Source: Kineococcus rubinsiae
Lineage (GTDB): Bacteria; Actinomycetota; Actinomycetes; Actinomycetales; Kineococcaceae
DNA: 64,000 bases
Direction: 5' to 3'
Assembly: GCF_011839805.1 (NCBI RefSeq)
Contig: NZ_VWPY01000001.1
Location: 310,001 to 374,000 of the forward strand
Part shown: piece by piece, positions 34,422 through 42,300 of the stretch
Position numbering within the stretch: position 1 is the stretch's first letter
Layout of the letters: every line of letters starts with the position of its first letter
The notes under the pieces: model-generated
Databases searched by the model: none
Told to the model about the DNA's origin: nothing
What the model saw: the letters and a program-made list of their open reading frames with translations, nothing else
Position numbers and translations under genes: made by a program

Positions 34422-35924
34422 CTACCCCTCGGGAACCGCCTCGCCGCGCAGCACGGGCGCGGGCCCCGCCGCGGGCAGCGGGGTCCGGGACCGCACGGCG
34501 CGCAGCAGGGACGCGACCGCGACGACCCCGGCGGCCGCGCCCCAGACGGCGACGACCACCTCGGCGGGGGGCACGACCGAGTTCACGACGGCGCCGGGCA
34601 GCGCGACGACGAGCCACTCGGGCCGGCGGGCCAGGGCGGCGAGCGCGACGACGGGCAGCGCGTACCAGGGGTAGTTCGGGGTCAGCACGAGCAGCGTCGT
34701 GCCGTACAGGACGACCGCCCCGACGAAGGGCCGCTCCGGGTCGGTGCGCCACGCGACGACGACGGCGACGGCCAGCAGCACCGCCACCGCGAGCGCCGAG
34801 CGCGCGGCCGGCGGCACCTGCAGCACGGCCAGGACGGAGAACTTCGTGGCGCCGGAGTCGAAGCCGTTCTCGTCGAGGTAGCCGCCGAGGTAGCCGAACA
34901 CCAGTCCCCCGGCGCCGAGCACGTAGGGGACGTAGGTGGCGGCGACGGTGAGCAGCGCGACGGGCGCCGCGAGCCAGGGCCCGAAGCGGTGCCGCAGCGG
35001 CACGGTCACGGGCAGCAGCGCGAGCGGCAGCAGCTTCGCGGACACCGCGAGGCCGAGGGCGATGCCGCCGAGGACGGGCGCGAGCACCCTGCGGCGCAGG
35101 CTGAGCAGCGCGAGGGCGGCCACGGCCGCGGCGGCCACGAGGACGTCGGCGTGGGCGCCGTTGCCCGTCTCGGCCAGGGTGACCGGCGCCCACCCCCACA
35201 CCAGCGCCCAGCGCGGGTCGCCGCCCCGGCGCGCCAGGACGAGGCCGATGACGAGGGTGGTGAGCAGCGCCAGCAGCGCCGAGCTGATCTGCAGGCCCAG
35301 GGTCCCCGCCGACCACGGCGTCACGAGCGCGACGGCCGCGAACCAGGCCTCGGCCGCCGGCGGGTAGATGGTCACGGTGCGGGGCCGGTTGATGCGCACC
35401 CGCGGGTCGTCGTGGATGACGGCGTCGAACGCGGCGCGCTCGCGGGGCAGGTCGCGCACCGTGGTGAGGCCGCTGCTGTCGTCCGGGCCGAGGCCGGGGA
35501 AGAGGATCGGGTCGCGCAGCCGCGCGAGCGCGTCGTCGGCGGGTGCGTAGCGGTAGGGCGAGACGCCCGCGACCTGCACGCGGCCGTCCCAGGCGTAGCG
35601 GTAGGCGTCGGTGGACGACAGCGGGATCGAGCTCAGCCCCGGCAGCTGGCAGAGCGCCGCCACGAGCAGGACGAGCCCGAGCGCGCGGCGCCGGCTGCGG
35701 GGCGTCGCGGGGGCCGGCGCCCGCAGCGCCCACCAGGCGCTGAGCCCGAACGCGGCCCAGGAGGCCAGCAGCACCGCGAGCCACGGGGCCCGCGCCGCGC
35801 CCATGGGCCCGACCACCAGCATGGCGACGGACGCGGCGACGCTGACGGCCCCCGCGACGGCGAGCCGCACGAGCCCCGGCCGGGCGAGGTCGGGTTCCGC
35901 GCCGCCGGCGCTCTCGCTCTGCAC
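34422..35924 (-). CDS. GT-C type glycosyltransferase (GT87/MptB-like polyprenol-phosphate mannosyltransferase family)
   Basis: 500 residues with about 12 hydrophobic helices. After helix 2 comes [25 protein letters not shown] (read as [10 protein letters not shown] and GVSPYRYAP), the typical catalytic loop of actinobacterial GT87/MptB-like enzymes with an acidic residue near the first loop. [10 protein letters not shown] and [11 protein letters not shown] are further family landmarks. Such enzymes transfer sugars from polyprenyl phosphate outside the membrane. It starts 65 bases after the lipoprotein gene in the same direction and may complete an envelope-polymer operon. GTG start without a clear ribosome-binding site. 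Confidence 0.75.
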   Translation of the reverse strand: MQSESAGGAEPDLARPGLVRLAVAGAVSVAASVAMLVVGPMGAARAPWLAVLLASWAAFGLSAWWALRAPAPATPRSRRRALGLVLLVAALCQLPGLSSIPLSSTDAYRYAWDGRVQVAGVSPYRYAPADDALARLRDPILFPGLGPDDSSGLTTVRDLPRERAAFDAVIHDDPRVRINRPRTVTIYPPAAEAWFAAVALVTPWSAGTLGLQISSALLALLTTLVIGLVLARRGGDPRWALVWGWAPVTLAETGNGAHADVLVAAAAVAALALLSLRRRVLAPVLGGIALGLAVSAKLLPLALLPVTVPLRHRFGPWLAAPVALLTVAATYVPYVLGAGGLVFGYLGGYLDENGFDSGATKFSVLAVLQVPPAARSALAVAVLLAVAVVVAWRTDPERPFVGAVVLYGTTLLVLTPNYPWYALPVVALAALARRPEWLVVALPGAVVNSVVPPAEVVVAVWGAAAGVVAVASLLRAVRSRTPLPAAGPAPVLRGEAVPEG

Positions 35925-35989
35925 GCTGAGGACGATCCCAGACGCGCTCGCGGCCCGCCCGGGCGCCGTGCCGGGGCGGGCCGCGGACG

Positions 35990-37540
35990 TCAGGTGGTCG
36001 CCGCGGTGCCGGTGCCCCCCGTGCCGGTGTCCCCCGTGCCGGTGTCCGCGGGCGCCGGGCGGGTCCCGCCGCCGAACCCGCCCCGCCCGCCGCCGCCGCC
36101 GGCCGCGGCCGTCTCGACGGTCGCCGCGGTCGCGGTGCCGACCTGGGTGAGCCCGTCGACGGTCGTCGTGCTCGTCGCCCCGGTGCCACCGGCCCAGACG
36201 GTGTACGTCTGCCCGGCGACGAGGCCGGTCGCGGCGACGACGACGGAGGTCGCCGCGGGCTGCGGGTAGCTCGCCACGACGTTCCCGTCGGCGTCGGCGA
36301 GGGCGACGAGCTGCCCGGCGCTCACCCCGTCCGTCGCCACGGTGACCGCGGCCGGCGCGCTCAGCGTGCCGTTGACGTCGAAGGCGCCGTCGCCGCCGCC
36401 TCCGCCCGCCGCGGCGCTCACGACCGTGGTCCCCCCGCTGATCGTGGCGGACCCGTTGGAGTCGATCCCGTCGCTGCCGGCGGTGACGAGCACCGTTCCG
36501 CCGCTGACGGTCAGCAGGACCCCGTCCTCCGCGTCCTCGCCCCCGCCGCTGACGCTGCCGTCGGTCGCGTTCAGGCCGTCGTCGGAGGCGGTGACGTCGA
36601 CGGCGCCGCCGGTGACGGTGATGACCGCCGCCTCGAGGCCCTCGCCGGAGGCGGGGACCGTGAGGCTGCCGCCGGTCACGTAGACGGCCCCGACCGCGTC
36701 GGCGCCGTCGGACTCGCCCGAGACCGTGAGGGTGCCCCCGTCGACGAGGATCCAGCCCAGCTCCCCGGCGGTGTCGTCGTCGGACTTCAGGCCGTCGCCG
36801 CCGGCGCGGACGGTGAGGTCCCCGCCCTCGACGACGAGGTAGTCCTTGCCGCGCAGGCCGTCGTCGACCGCGTCGACGGTGATCGTGCCGGACAGGACGA
36901 CCAGCCCGTCCTTGCTGGCGATGCCGTCGTTGCTCGCCCCGGTGACCGTCAGCGAGCCGGTGCCCGCGATGGTCAGGTCGGCCATCGAGAAGAGCGTGGC
37001 GGTGGGGGCGTCCTCCTGGTCGTCGTCCGCGGCGGAGGCGGCCGAGTCCGCCAGGACGTTGGTGGAGCCGTCGGCCAGGACCACGACCGCCTCGTCCGCC
37101 GCGGTCACGACCAGTGGCGACGTGGTCGAGGACGTGAGGTCGACCCCGTCCAGGACGAGGACGACCTTCCCCTCCCCCGCGCTGTCGACGACGACCTGGC
37201 CGTCGGTGAGGGTCCCGGACAGCGTGTAGGTCCCCGCCTGGGTGATCGTGACGACGTCCCCGTCCACGCTCGCGCCCGCCCCGTCGACGGTGCTGGCGCC
37301 GTCGGCCAGGGAGACGGCCGTGGCGGTCGACACGTCGACGTCCCCGTCGTCGGCCTGGGCGTGGGTGTCGGCGAGGGTGGGCACGGTCGAGGCGATCGTG
37401 CTCGCGTCGACCGTGCTGCTGCTGGAGGCGCTGGTCGAGCCGGTGACCGCGTCGGTGCCGGCGGTGCACGCCCCCAGGGCGAGGACGAGGGCGGCGGCGC
37501 CCGCGGCGACGAGGCGGCGGAGCGGGGCGGGGTGCGTCAT
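35990..37540 (-). CDS. Lipoprotein with Cthe_2159-type beta-helix carbohydrate-binding domain
   Basis: 516 residues. The lipobox LALGACTAG puts the acylated Cys at about 27. A Ser/Thr-rich stalk (28-70) leads to a repeated strand-turn pattern, VxxGGxLxVxxxxDGLxxxD, repeated about ten times (for example DGIASKDGLVV, DDGLRGKDYLVVEGG, GGDGLKSDDD). This is a right-handed parallel beta-helix with acidic Ca2+-type turns, as in the Cthe_2159/DUF4353 carbohydrate-binding family. A Gly/Thr-rich tail with GTGDTGTGGTGT follows. ATG overlaps the VTC stop (ATGA) with GGAGGAA upstream. It would display a polysaccharide-binding fold on the outer face of the membrane. Confidence 0.83.
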   Translation of the reverse strand: MTHPAPLRRLVAAGAAALVLALGACTAGTDAVTGSTSASSSSTVDASTIASTVPTLADTHAQADDGDVDVSTATAVSLADGASTVDGAGASVDGDVVTITQAGTYTLSGTLTDGQVVVDSAGEGKVVLVLDGVDLTSSTTSPLVVTAADEAVVVLADGSTNVLADSAASAADDDQEDAPTATLFSMADLTIAGTGSLTVTGASNDGIASKDGLVVLSGTITVDAVDDGLRGKDYLVVEGGDLTVRAGGDGLKSDDDTAGELGWILVDGGTLTVSGESDGADAVGAVYVTGGSLTVPASGEGLEAAVITVTGGAVDVTASDDGLNATDGSVSGGGEDAEDGVLLTVSGGTVLVTAGSDGIDSNGSATISGGTTVVSAAAGGGGGDGAFDVNGTLSAPAAVTVATDGVSAGQLVALADADGNVVASYPQPAATSVVVAATGLVAGQTYTVWAGGTGATSTTTVDGLTQVGTATAATVETAAAGGGGGRGGFGGGTRPAPADTGTGDTGTGGTGTAATT

Positions 37541-38319
37541 GAGGTGGTTCCTCCGGTGGGCCGGGTCGGGCAGGACAGGTGGCGTTCGAGGGCGCGGTGC
37601 CACTTCAGGCGCGGCAGCCCGGGGTGCAGGGCGGCCATGCCGGCCCCGAACTTCGAGATCCGCACGGGCCGGTGCCCCCGCGCCCAGAGCAGGCGGTCGA
37701 CCGGCGAGGGCGTCGACCCGGTCTTCGTCTCGACGATCGCGAGCCGCGGGCGCGTGAGCTCCCGACCGCTGGTGAGCGAGGCCCAGCCGAGGTCGACGTC
37801 GACGGTGACGCGGGCGGCGGCGCCCGGGAGCAGCAGCGTGCTGCGCCGGTAGGTCGTCACGAGCACGGGCCGCAGGGCTCCCGCGGTCCCGGGCCCCACC
37901 ACGCCGTCGAGCAGGGCGGTCCCCTCGGGGCAGAAGGCTCCCTGCGCCGGGCCGGGACGGGCGAGGCGCCGCTTCACGGTCTGGTTCCGCGGGCCGGCGG
38001 TCTTCACCTCCAGCCACGTCCCACCCGTGTCCTCGTAGGTCCGGTCCCGGACCTTCCACCGGCCGCGGGAGGAGCGGCCGGAGGTGAGGTAGCTGCGCAG
38101 GTCGGGGGTGTCGAAGTACGTGGAGCGGTAGCCGAAGTCGCGCTCCCCGTCGATGCGCAGGACGCGGGTGCCCGGGGGCACCTGCCCCAGGAGGGCGTCG
38201 ACCTCGTCGATCCCGACGACGTACTTGCGGTCCACCCGGACCAGCAGCTCGGCCTCACGGACCAGGTCGTCGAGCCCGACCGCCGGGAGGTGGCGGAGCC
38301 GGACCGGGGCCGGGCTCAC
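37537..38319 (-). CDS. VTC-domain protein (polyphosphate polymerase superfamily)
   Basis: 260 residues, tunnel-fold VTC domain of the CYTH-like superfamily: LLVRVDRKYVV at the start, GYRSTYFDTPDL, WKVRDRTYEDTGGTWLEVKT and IVETKT near the end. These supply the Lys/Arg and Glu residues that line the tunnel for nucleotide, metal and polymer. Yeast Vtc4 makes polyphosphate with this domain; bacterial copies next to DUF4956 genes are little studied. GTG overlaps the DUF4956 stop, and its stop overlaps the lipoprotein start, so the three are coupled. Confidence 0.87.
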   Translation of the reverse strand: MSPAPVRLRHLPAVGLDDLVREAELLVRVDRKYVVGIDEVDALLGQVPPGTRVLRIDGERDFGYRSTYFDTPDLRSYLTSGRSSRGRWKVRDRTYEDTGGTWLEVKTAGPRNQTVKRRLARPGPAQGAFCPEGTALLDGVVGPGTAGALRPVLVTTYRRSTLLLPGAAARVTVDVDLGWASLTSGRELTRPRLAIVETKTGSTPSPVDRLLWARGHRPVRISKFGAGMAALHPGLPRLKWHRALERHLSCPTRPTGGTTS

Positions 38320-38930
38320 CGCAGCGACTCGACGCGGTGAGGCTCGAACCGCTCGGCCGGGACGACGGCGGGAGCCGTCTCCGCGGCGGCGGGCGGCCGG
38401 TAGCGGACGTCGACGAGGGTCGTGTCGTTGACCAGGTCGGTGCGCAGGACCTTCGTGGCGAGGACCGGTCCGCCCACGAGCGCCTCGAGGTGGTGGCGCA
38501 GCGCCGTCTCGTCGGTGTGGGCGCGGTCCAGCAGGAGCTGCTGGGAGCGCGTGCGCGGGCTGACGCGGGGGTGGTCGCCGATCGCGACGGCGGCGAGCAC
38601 GGCGGCCATGAGCGCCAGGTCGACGAGGTCGGCGCCGGCGCTTAGCCCGCCGAGCAGGCCCAGCGCGAGCGCCGCGAAGTAGTAGGCGACCTCGTGCTGG
38701 GACAGCTCCTCCGACCGCAGCCGGATGATCGACAGGATGCCGAACAGGCCGAGCCCGAGGCCGGCCCCGATGGTGCTGCTCGCGAGCGCCGCGGAGACCG
38801 CGAGGACCCCGACGTTGGTCGTGAGGAAGGCGACGACCAGTTCCGGGCGGCGGTGGCGGGGCAGGAAGAGCCCGAAGACGAGGATCGTGATCCCGGCGAG
38901 GTCGGCCAGGGGAAGGACGTACGGGGCCAT
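38316..38930 (-). CDS. DUF4956 membrane protein
   Basis: 204 residues: four to five hydrophobic helices (1-125) with the family motif GLGLGLFGILSIIRLRSEELSQHEVAYYFAALALG, read as FGILSIIRLRSE and EVAYYFAALA, then a cytosolic domain of about 80 residues. DUF4956 genes accompany VTC-domain genes in many bacteria and are thought to act with them at the membrane. First gene of the operon. ATG with GGAGGG upstream. Confidence 0.87.
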   Translation of the reverse strand: MAPYVLPLADLAGITILVFGLFLPRHRRPELVVAFLTTNVGVLAVSAALASSTIGAGLGLGLFGILSIIRLRSEELSQHEVAYYFAALALGLLGGLSAGADLVDLALMAAVLAAVAIGDHPRVSPRTRSQQLLLDRAHTDETALRHHLEALVGGPVLATKVLRTDLVNDTTLVDVRYRPPAAAETAPAVVPAERFEPHRVESLR

Positions 38931-39035
38931 GGGATGCCCTCCGGTTCAGCGGCAGGTGGACGACACCACGGAACCGGAACCGCCTGTCCCCCTGCGCTGA
39001 CCCTCCCGTGCGCCTCCTGTGAGCCGCGGGCAGGT

Positions 39036-39055
39036 CCCGGGTCGGGGGACCCGGG
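39036..39055 (-). terminator. Hairpin directly after the GGDEF-EAL stop codon
   Basis: CCCGGGTC, GGGG loop, GACCCGGG: 8 perfect pairs. On the minus strand it begins right after the TGA at 39056. No U-run. The remaining bases of 38931-39035 show nothing but the DUF4956 ribosome-binding site. Confidence 0.55.
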
Positions 39056-40990
39056 TCAGCCCTCCCGGCCGGTCGGGACCCGGCTCCTCCGGCGGAACTG
39101 CGGGGCGAGGGACGCAGGCGGTGCGAGCAGCGCCAGCCGGGCGCCCGCCTCGACCACCGCGGCCGGGAGGTCGACGCGGGGCACCGCGCGGGCGAAGTAC
39201 CAGCCCTGCGCGGCCCCGCAGCCCGCGGCGCGCAGCTGCTCGGCCTGGCGGGCGTCCTCCACGCCCTCGGCGACGACCGACATGCCGAGGGCCCCGGCCA
39301 GGGACAGCACCGCCAGCACGAGCGCCCGGTCGCGCGGGCAGGAGGCCATCCCGGCGACGAAGGAGCGGTCGACCTTCACGACGTGGAAGGGCAGCTCCTG
39401 CAGCTGCGACAGCGAGGAGTAGCCGGTGCCGAAGTCGTCCAGCAGCAGCGTCACGCCGAGGTCGCGCAGGCGCTGCAGCACCTCCGCGGCGGTGCCGCCG
39501 GTGACGACGGCGGTCTCCGTGAGCTCCAGGCCCAGGCTGGCCGCCCCCAGGCCGTGGCGCGCCAGCAGCTCGGCGACCCGGTCGGGCAGGGCGGCGGTGA
39601 GCTGGTGGGCGCTGACGTTGACGGCGACCTGGAAGTCCTCGTCCACCTCGCCGCGCGCCCGCCAGCCCGCGAGGTCGCCCAAGGCGCGGTCCAGCACCCA
39701 GTCCCCCAGCGCGGCCACGAGCCCCGCGCCCTCGGCGACGGGGACGAACTCGTCCGGACCGACGGCTACGAGCTCCGGGCTCGACCAGCGCAGCAGCGCC
39801 TCGGCCCCGAGGGTGCAGCCGGCGGCGGCGCCGGAGAGGGCGACGACCGGCTGGTAGTGGACCGTCAGCTCGTCGCGCTCCACGGCCTGCTGCAGGCCCT
39901 GCTCCAGCATCAGCAGGCGCTCGGCGCGGGCGGAGACGTCGTCGGAGAACAGCCGGAAGGCCCCGGGGCCGCTGCGCTTGGACTCGTACATGGCGGCGTC
40001 GGCGTCGCGCAGCAGCGTCCGCGGCGTCGCCCCCTCCCCGGCGACCGCGACCCCGGTGCTGCCGCTGACGTGCAGGCTGCGCCCCCCGACGGCGAACGCC
40101 CCGCCCCACACCGCGGTGAGCCGGGCGGCCACCCCGACGGCGTCCCGCCCGGCGCCGAGGCCCTCGCAGACCACGGCGAACTCGTCGCCGCCGAGGCGGG
40201 CCAGCACGTCGCCGGGTTCCAGCGCCGCCAGCAGCCGGGGCACCACCTGCTGCAGCAGCGCGTCGCCGCTCTCGTGGCCGAAGGTGTCGTTGACGTGCTT
40301 GAACCGGTCCAGGTCGATCAGGAGGACGGCCACCGTGCCGCCGCGCGCGGCGCGCCGGGCGAGGGCCGCGCGGGCGGCGGCGGTGAGGATGCGGCGGTTG
40401 GGCAGCCCCGTCAGGGGGTCCTGGGTGGCGCTGCGCCGCAGCCGGGCGGTCATCCGCGACGTCAGCATGCTGGTGATGAGCACCGTCGCAGCGAAGATCA
40501 CCACACCCACCGCCTTCGCGGCCGGTGCGCCGGGGACCCACCACGAGGCGACGACCAGGGCGGTGCAGCCCGCGGCGACGTGCAGCCAGCGGGCGCGCGC
40601 GGAGAAGATCCCCGCGTAGGGCGCCGTCCACAGCAGGAACAGCAGCAACGGGCCGCCCGGGGCCCGGGCCACGACGTGCGCGACGGCGACGACGACCTGC
40701 GCGGACAGGATGCAGGCGTGGGACAGGACCGTCAGCGTCGACGAGGACACCCGCACCACGCTGACGACGCCCATCGCGGTCCCGGCGCCGAAGGCGGTGA
40801 GGGCGCAGGCCAGGACCGGCGTCCGCGTCGCGTCGGGCAGGACCAGCAGGGCGAAGGCCAGGGCCAGGGCACCGCCGAGGACGTACTGCAGGCCCAGCAC
40901 GCGGGCCAGGCTGCGGCGGGTGAACACGTCGTCGGCGACCTCGGCCGCGACCAGCGGCGCGAGTGCGCGCCACATCTGAGCGAGATCCAC
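39056..40990 (-). CDS. Membrane-anchored GGDEF-EAL protein, second copy
   Basis: 644 residues. An N-terminal membrane region of about six helices (25-190) is followed by GGDEF (DPLTGLPNRR, LIDLDRFKHVNDTFGH, RLGGDEF about 267) and EAL (AEALLRW about 394, NVSAHQL, ELTET, DDFGTGYSSL, KVDRSFV, AEGVED). All catalytic residues are present, so it may be bifunctional. It shares the architecture of the protein at 4.6 kb, but the membrane domains differ. GTG with GGAGGGG 7 bases upstream. Confidence 0.9.
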   Translation of the reverse strand: MDLAQMWRALAPLVAAEVADDVFTRRSLARVLGLQYVLGGALALAFALLVLPDATRTPVLACALTAFGAGTAMGVVSVVRVSSSTLTVLSHACILSAQVVVAVAHVVARAPGGPLLLFLLWTAPYAGIFSARARWLHVAAGCTALVVASWWVPGAPAAKAVGVVIFAATVLITSMLTSRMTARLRRSATQDPLTGLPNRRILTAAARAALARRAARGGTVAVLLIDLDRFKHVNDTFGHESGDALLQQVVPRLLAALEPGDVLARLGGDEFAVVCEGLGAGRDAVGVAARLTAVWGGAFAVGGRSLHVSGSTGVAVAGEGATPRTLLRDADAAMYESKRSGPGAFRLFSDDVSARAERLLMLEQGLQQAVERDELTVHYQPVVALSGAAAGCTLGAEALLRWSSPELVAVGPDEFVPVAEGAGLVAALGDWVLDRALGDLAGWRARGEVDEDFQVAVNVSAHQLTAALPDRVAELLARHGLGAASLGLELTETAVVTGGTAAEVLQRLRDLGVTLLLDDFGTGYSSLSQLQELPFHVVKVDRSFVAGMASCPRDRALVLAVLSLAGALGMSVVAEGVEDARQAEQLRAAGCGAAQGWYFARAVPRVDLPAAVVEAGARLALLAPPASLAPQFRRRSRVPTGREG

Positions 40991-41093
40991 GAGCGAACCC
41001 CTCCAGCCCCCGCCCCGCGGGGCGCCCGCCCCTACCGTCGCTCCGACCGTACTGCAGCCGGTGCGCAGCGGGCGGTGGCCGGACGGCGGGTCG

Positions 41094-42245
41094 TCAGAGC
41101 CAGTCCTTGGCCCGGAACACCGCGTAGAGGCTGACGCAGACGCTGAGGATGACCCCGAGCACGACGAAGTACCCGTACCGGGTGCTCAGTTCCGGCATGT
41201 TCTGGAAGTTCATGCCGTAGATCCCGGCGATCGCCGTCGGCACCAGGGCGATCGCCGCCCACGCGGAGATCTTGCGCATGTCCTCGTTCTGCCGGGCCGC
41301 GACGCGGTTCTGCCGCACGCTGACCTGCGTGAGGTGCGCCTGCAGCACATCGGTGAGCAGCCGGTCGTAGCCGTCGATCGCGTCCACGGCGCGCAGCAGG
41401 TGGTCGAGGACGTCGCGGTAGTACGGGCGCTTCTCGGCGGCGATCGTGGCCGACGCCGTGGAGCCCGGGTCCCCCTCGACGAGGCGCTGCAGCGGCCCGA
41501 CCAGCGGCCCGACGGACCGCTTGAACGTGAGCACCTCGCGCTTGAGCTTGTAGATCCGCTCGGCGTGGTCGTCCTCGCCCCCGCTGAACACCGCCGCCTC
41601 GATCTCCTCGATGTCGATCGCGATCTCGTCGACGGCCTCGGTGTAGCCGTCCACGACGTGGTCCAGGAGGCGGTACAGGACGGAACCCGGGCCCGTCGGG
41701 GCGTGCTGCGCGTCCGAGTCCACCTCGGCCCGCACGCCCGCGACGACGGTCGACTCGCCGTGGCGGACGGTGATGAGGAAGTGCTCCCCCAGGAAGATCG
41801 CGATCTCGCTGACGTCGACGACCTCGTCGTGGTCGACGTAGCGCACGGGCTTGAGGACCGCGAACGTCATGCCGGGGTACTGCTCGAACTTCGGCCGCTG
41901 GTGGGCGTTGATGGCGTCCTCGACCGCGAGCGCCGGCAGCTGGAAGAACCCGGCGAGCCGCTCCAGGTCCCGGGCGCTGGTGCCGTGCAGGCCGATCCAG
42001 ACGAACCCGCCGTCGGTGCGGGCGGTCGCCAGCGCCCCGTCGAGGTCGTCGACGCGGCAGTGCCCGCCCTGGGCGTCGTAGAGCTTGCAGTCGACGACGG
42101 GCAGCATGGCCAGCCCGTCGCCCCGCCCGCGCGGCGCGGCGTGGTCGGCCTCCGCCTCCGCCTCCGCCTCCGCCGGGACCGGCGGCGGAGCGGCGGCCGG
42201 GGGTGCGCCCGCGCGGCGGCGCAGCGACAGCGGTCGAGCGGTCAC
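41094..42245 (-). CDS. corA: CorA-type Mg2+/divalent cation channel
   Basis: 383 residues. A large cytosolic N-terminal domain, a long helical stalk, then two C-terminal helices with the pore motif YGMNF (about 343). KPVRYVDHDEVVDVSEIAIFLGEHFLITVRHG (read as EIAIFLG and FLITVRHG) is typical. The N-terminus has a low-complexity EAEAEAEA run from a GCCTCC microsatellite. GTG at 42245 follows GAGGAGG. It is co-oriented with kdpD 55 bases upstream, in the position where kdpE is often found. Confidence 0.9.
   Translation of the reverse strand: MTARPLSLRRRAGAPPAAAPPPVPAEAEAEAEADHAAPRGRGDGLAMLPVVDCKLYDAQGGHCRVDDLDGALATARTDGGFVWIGLHGTSARDLERLAGFFQLPALAVEDAINAHQRPKFEQYPGMTFAVLKPVRYVDHDEVVDVSEIAIFLGEHFLITVRHGESTVVAGVRAEVDSDAQHAPTGPGSVLYRLLDHVVDGYTEAVDEIAIDIEEIEAAVFSGGEDDHAERIYKLKREVLTFKRSVGPLVGPLQRLVEGDPGSTASATIAAEKRPYYRDVLDHLLRAVDAIDGYDRLLTDVLQAHLTQVSVRQNRVAARQNEDMRKISAWAAIALVPTAIAGIYGMNFQNMPELSTRYGYFVVLGVILSVCVSLYAVFRAKDWL
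42148..42174. repeat. GCCTCC hexanucleotide microsatellite inside corA
   Basis: Four perfect copies plus GCC. On the coding strand it makes alternating Glu-Ala near the N-terminus. Copy-number change would stay in frame. Confidence 0.7.
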
Positions 42246-42300
42246 GGGGTTCCTCCTCGGGGCGGACGGTGCGGGCGGGCCGCCGGACACGTTCCCACTG

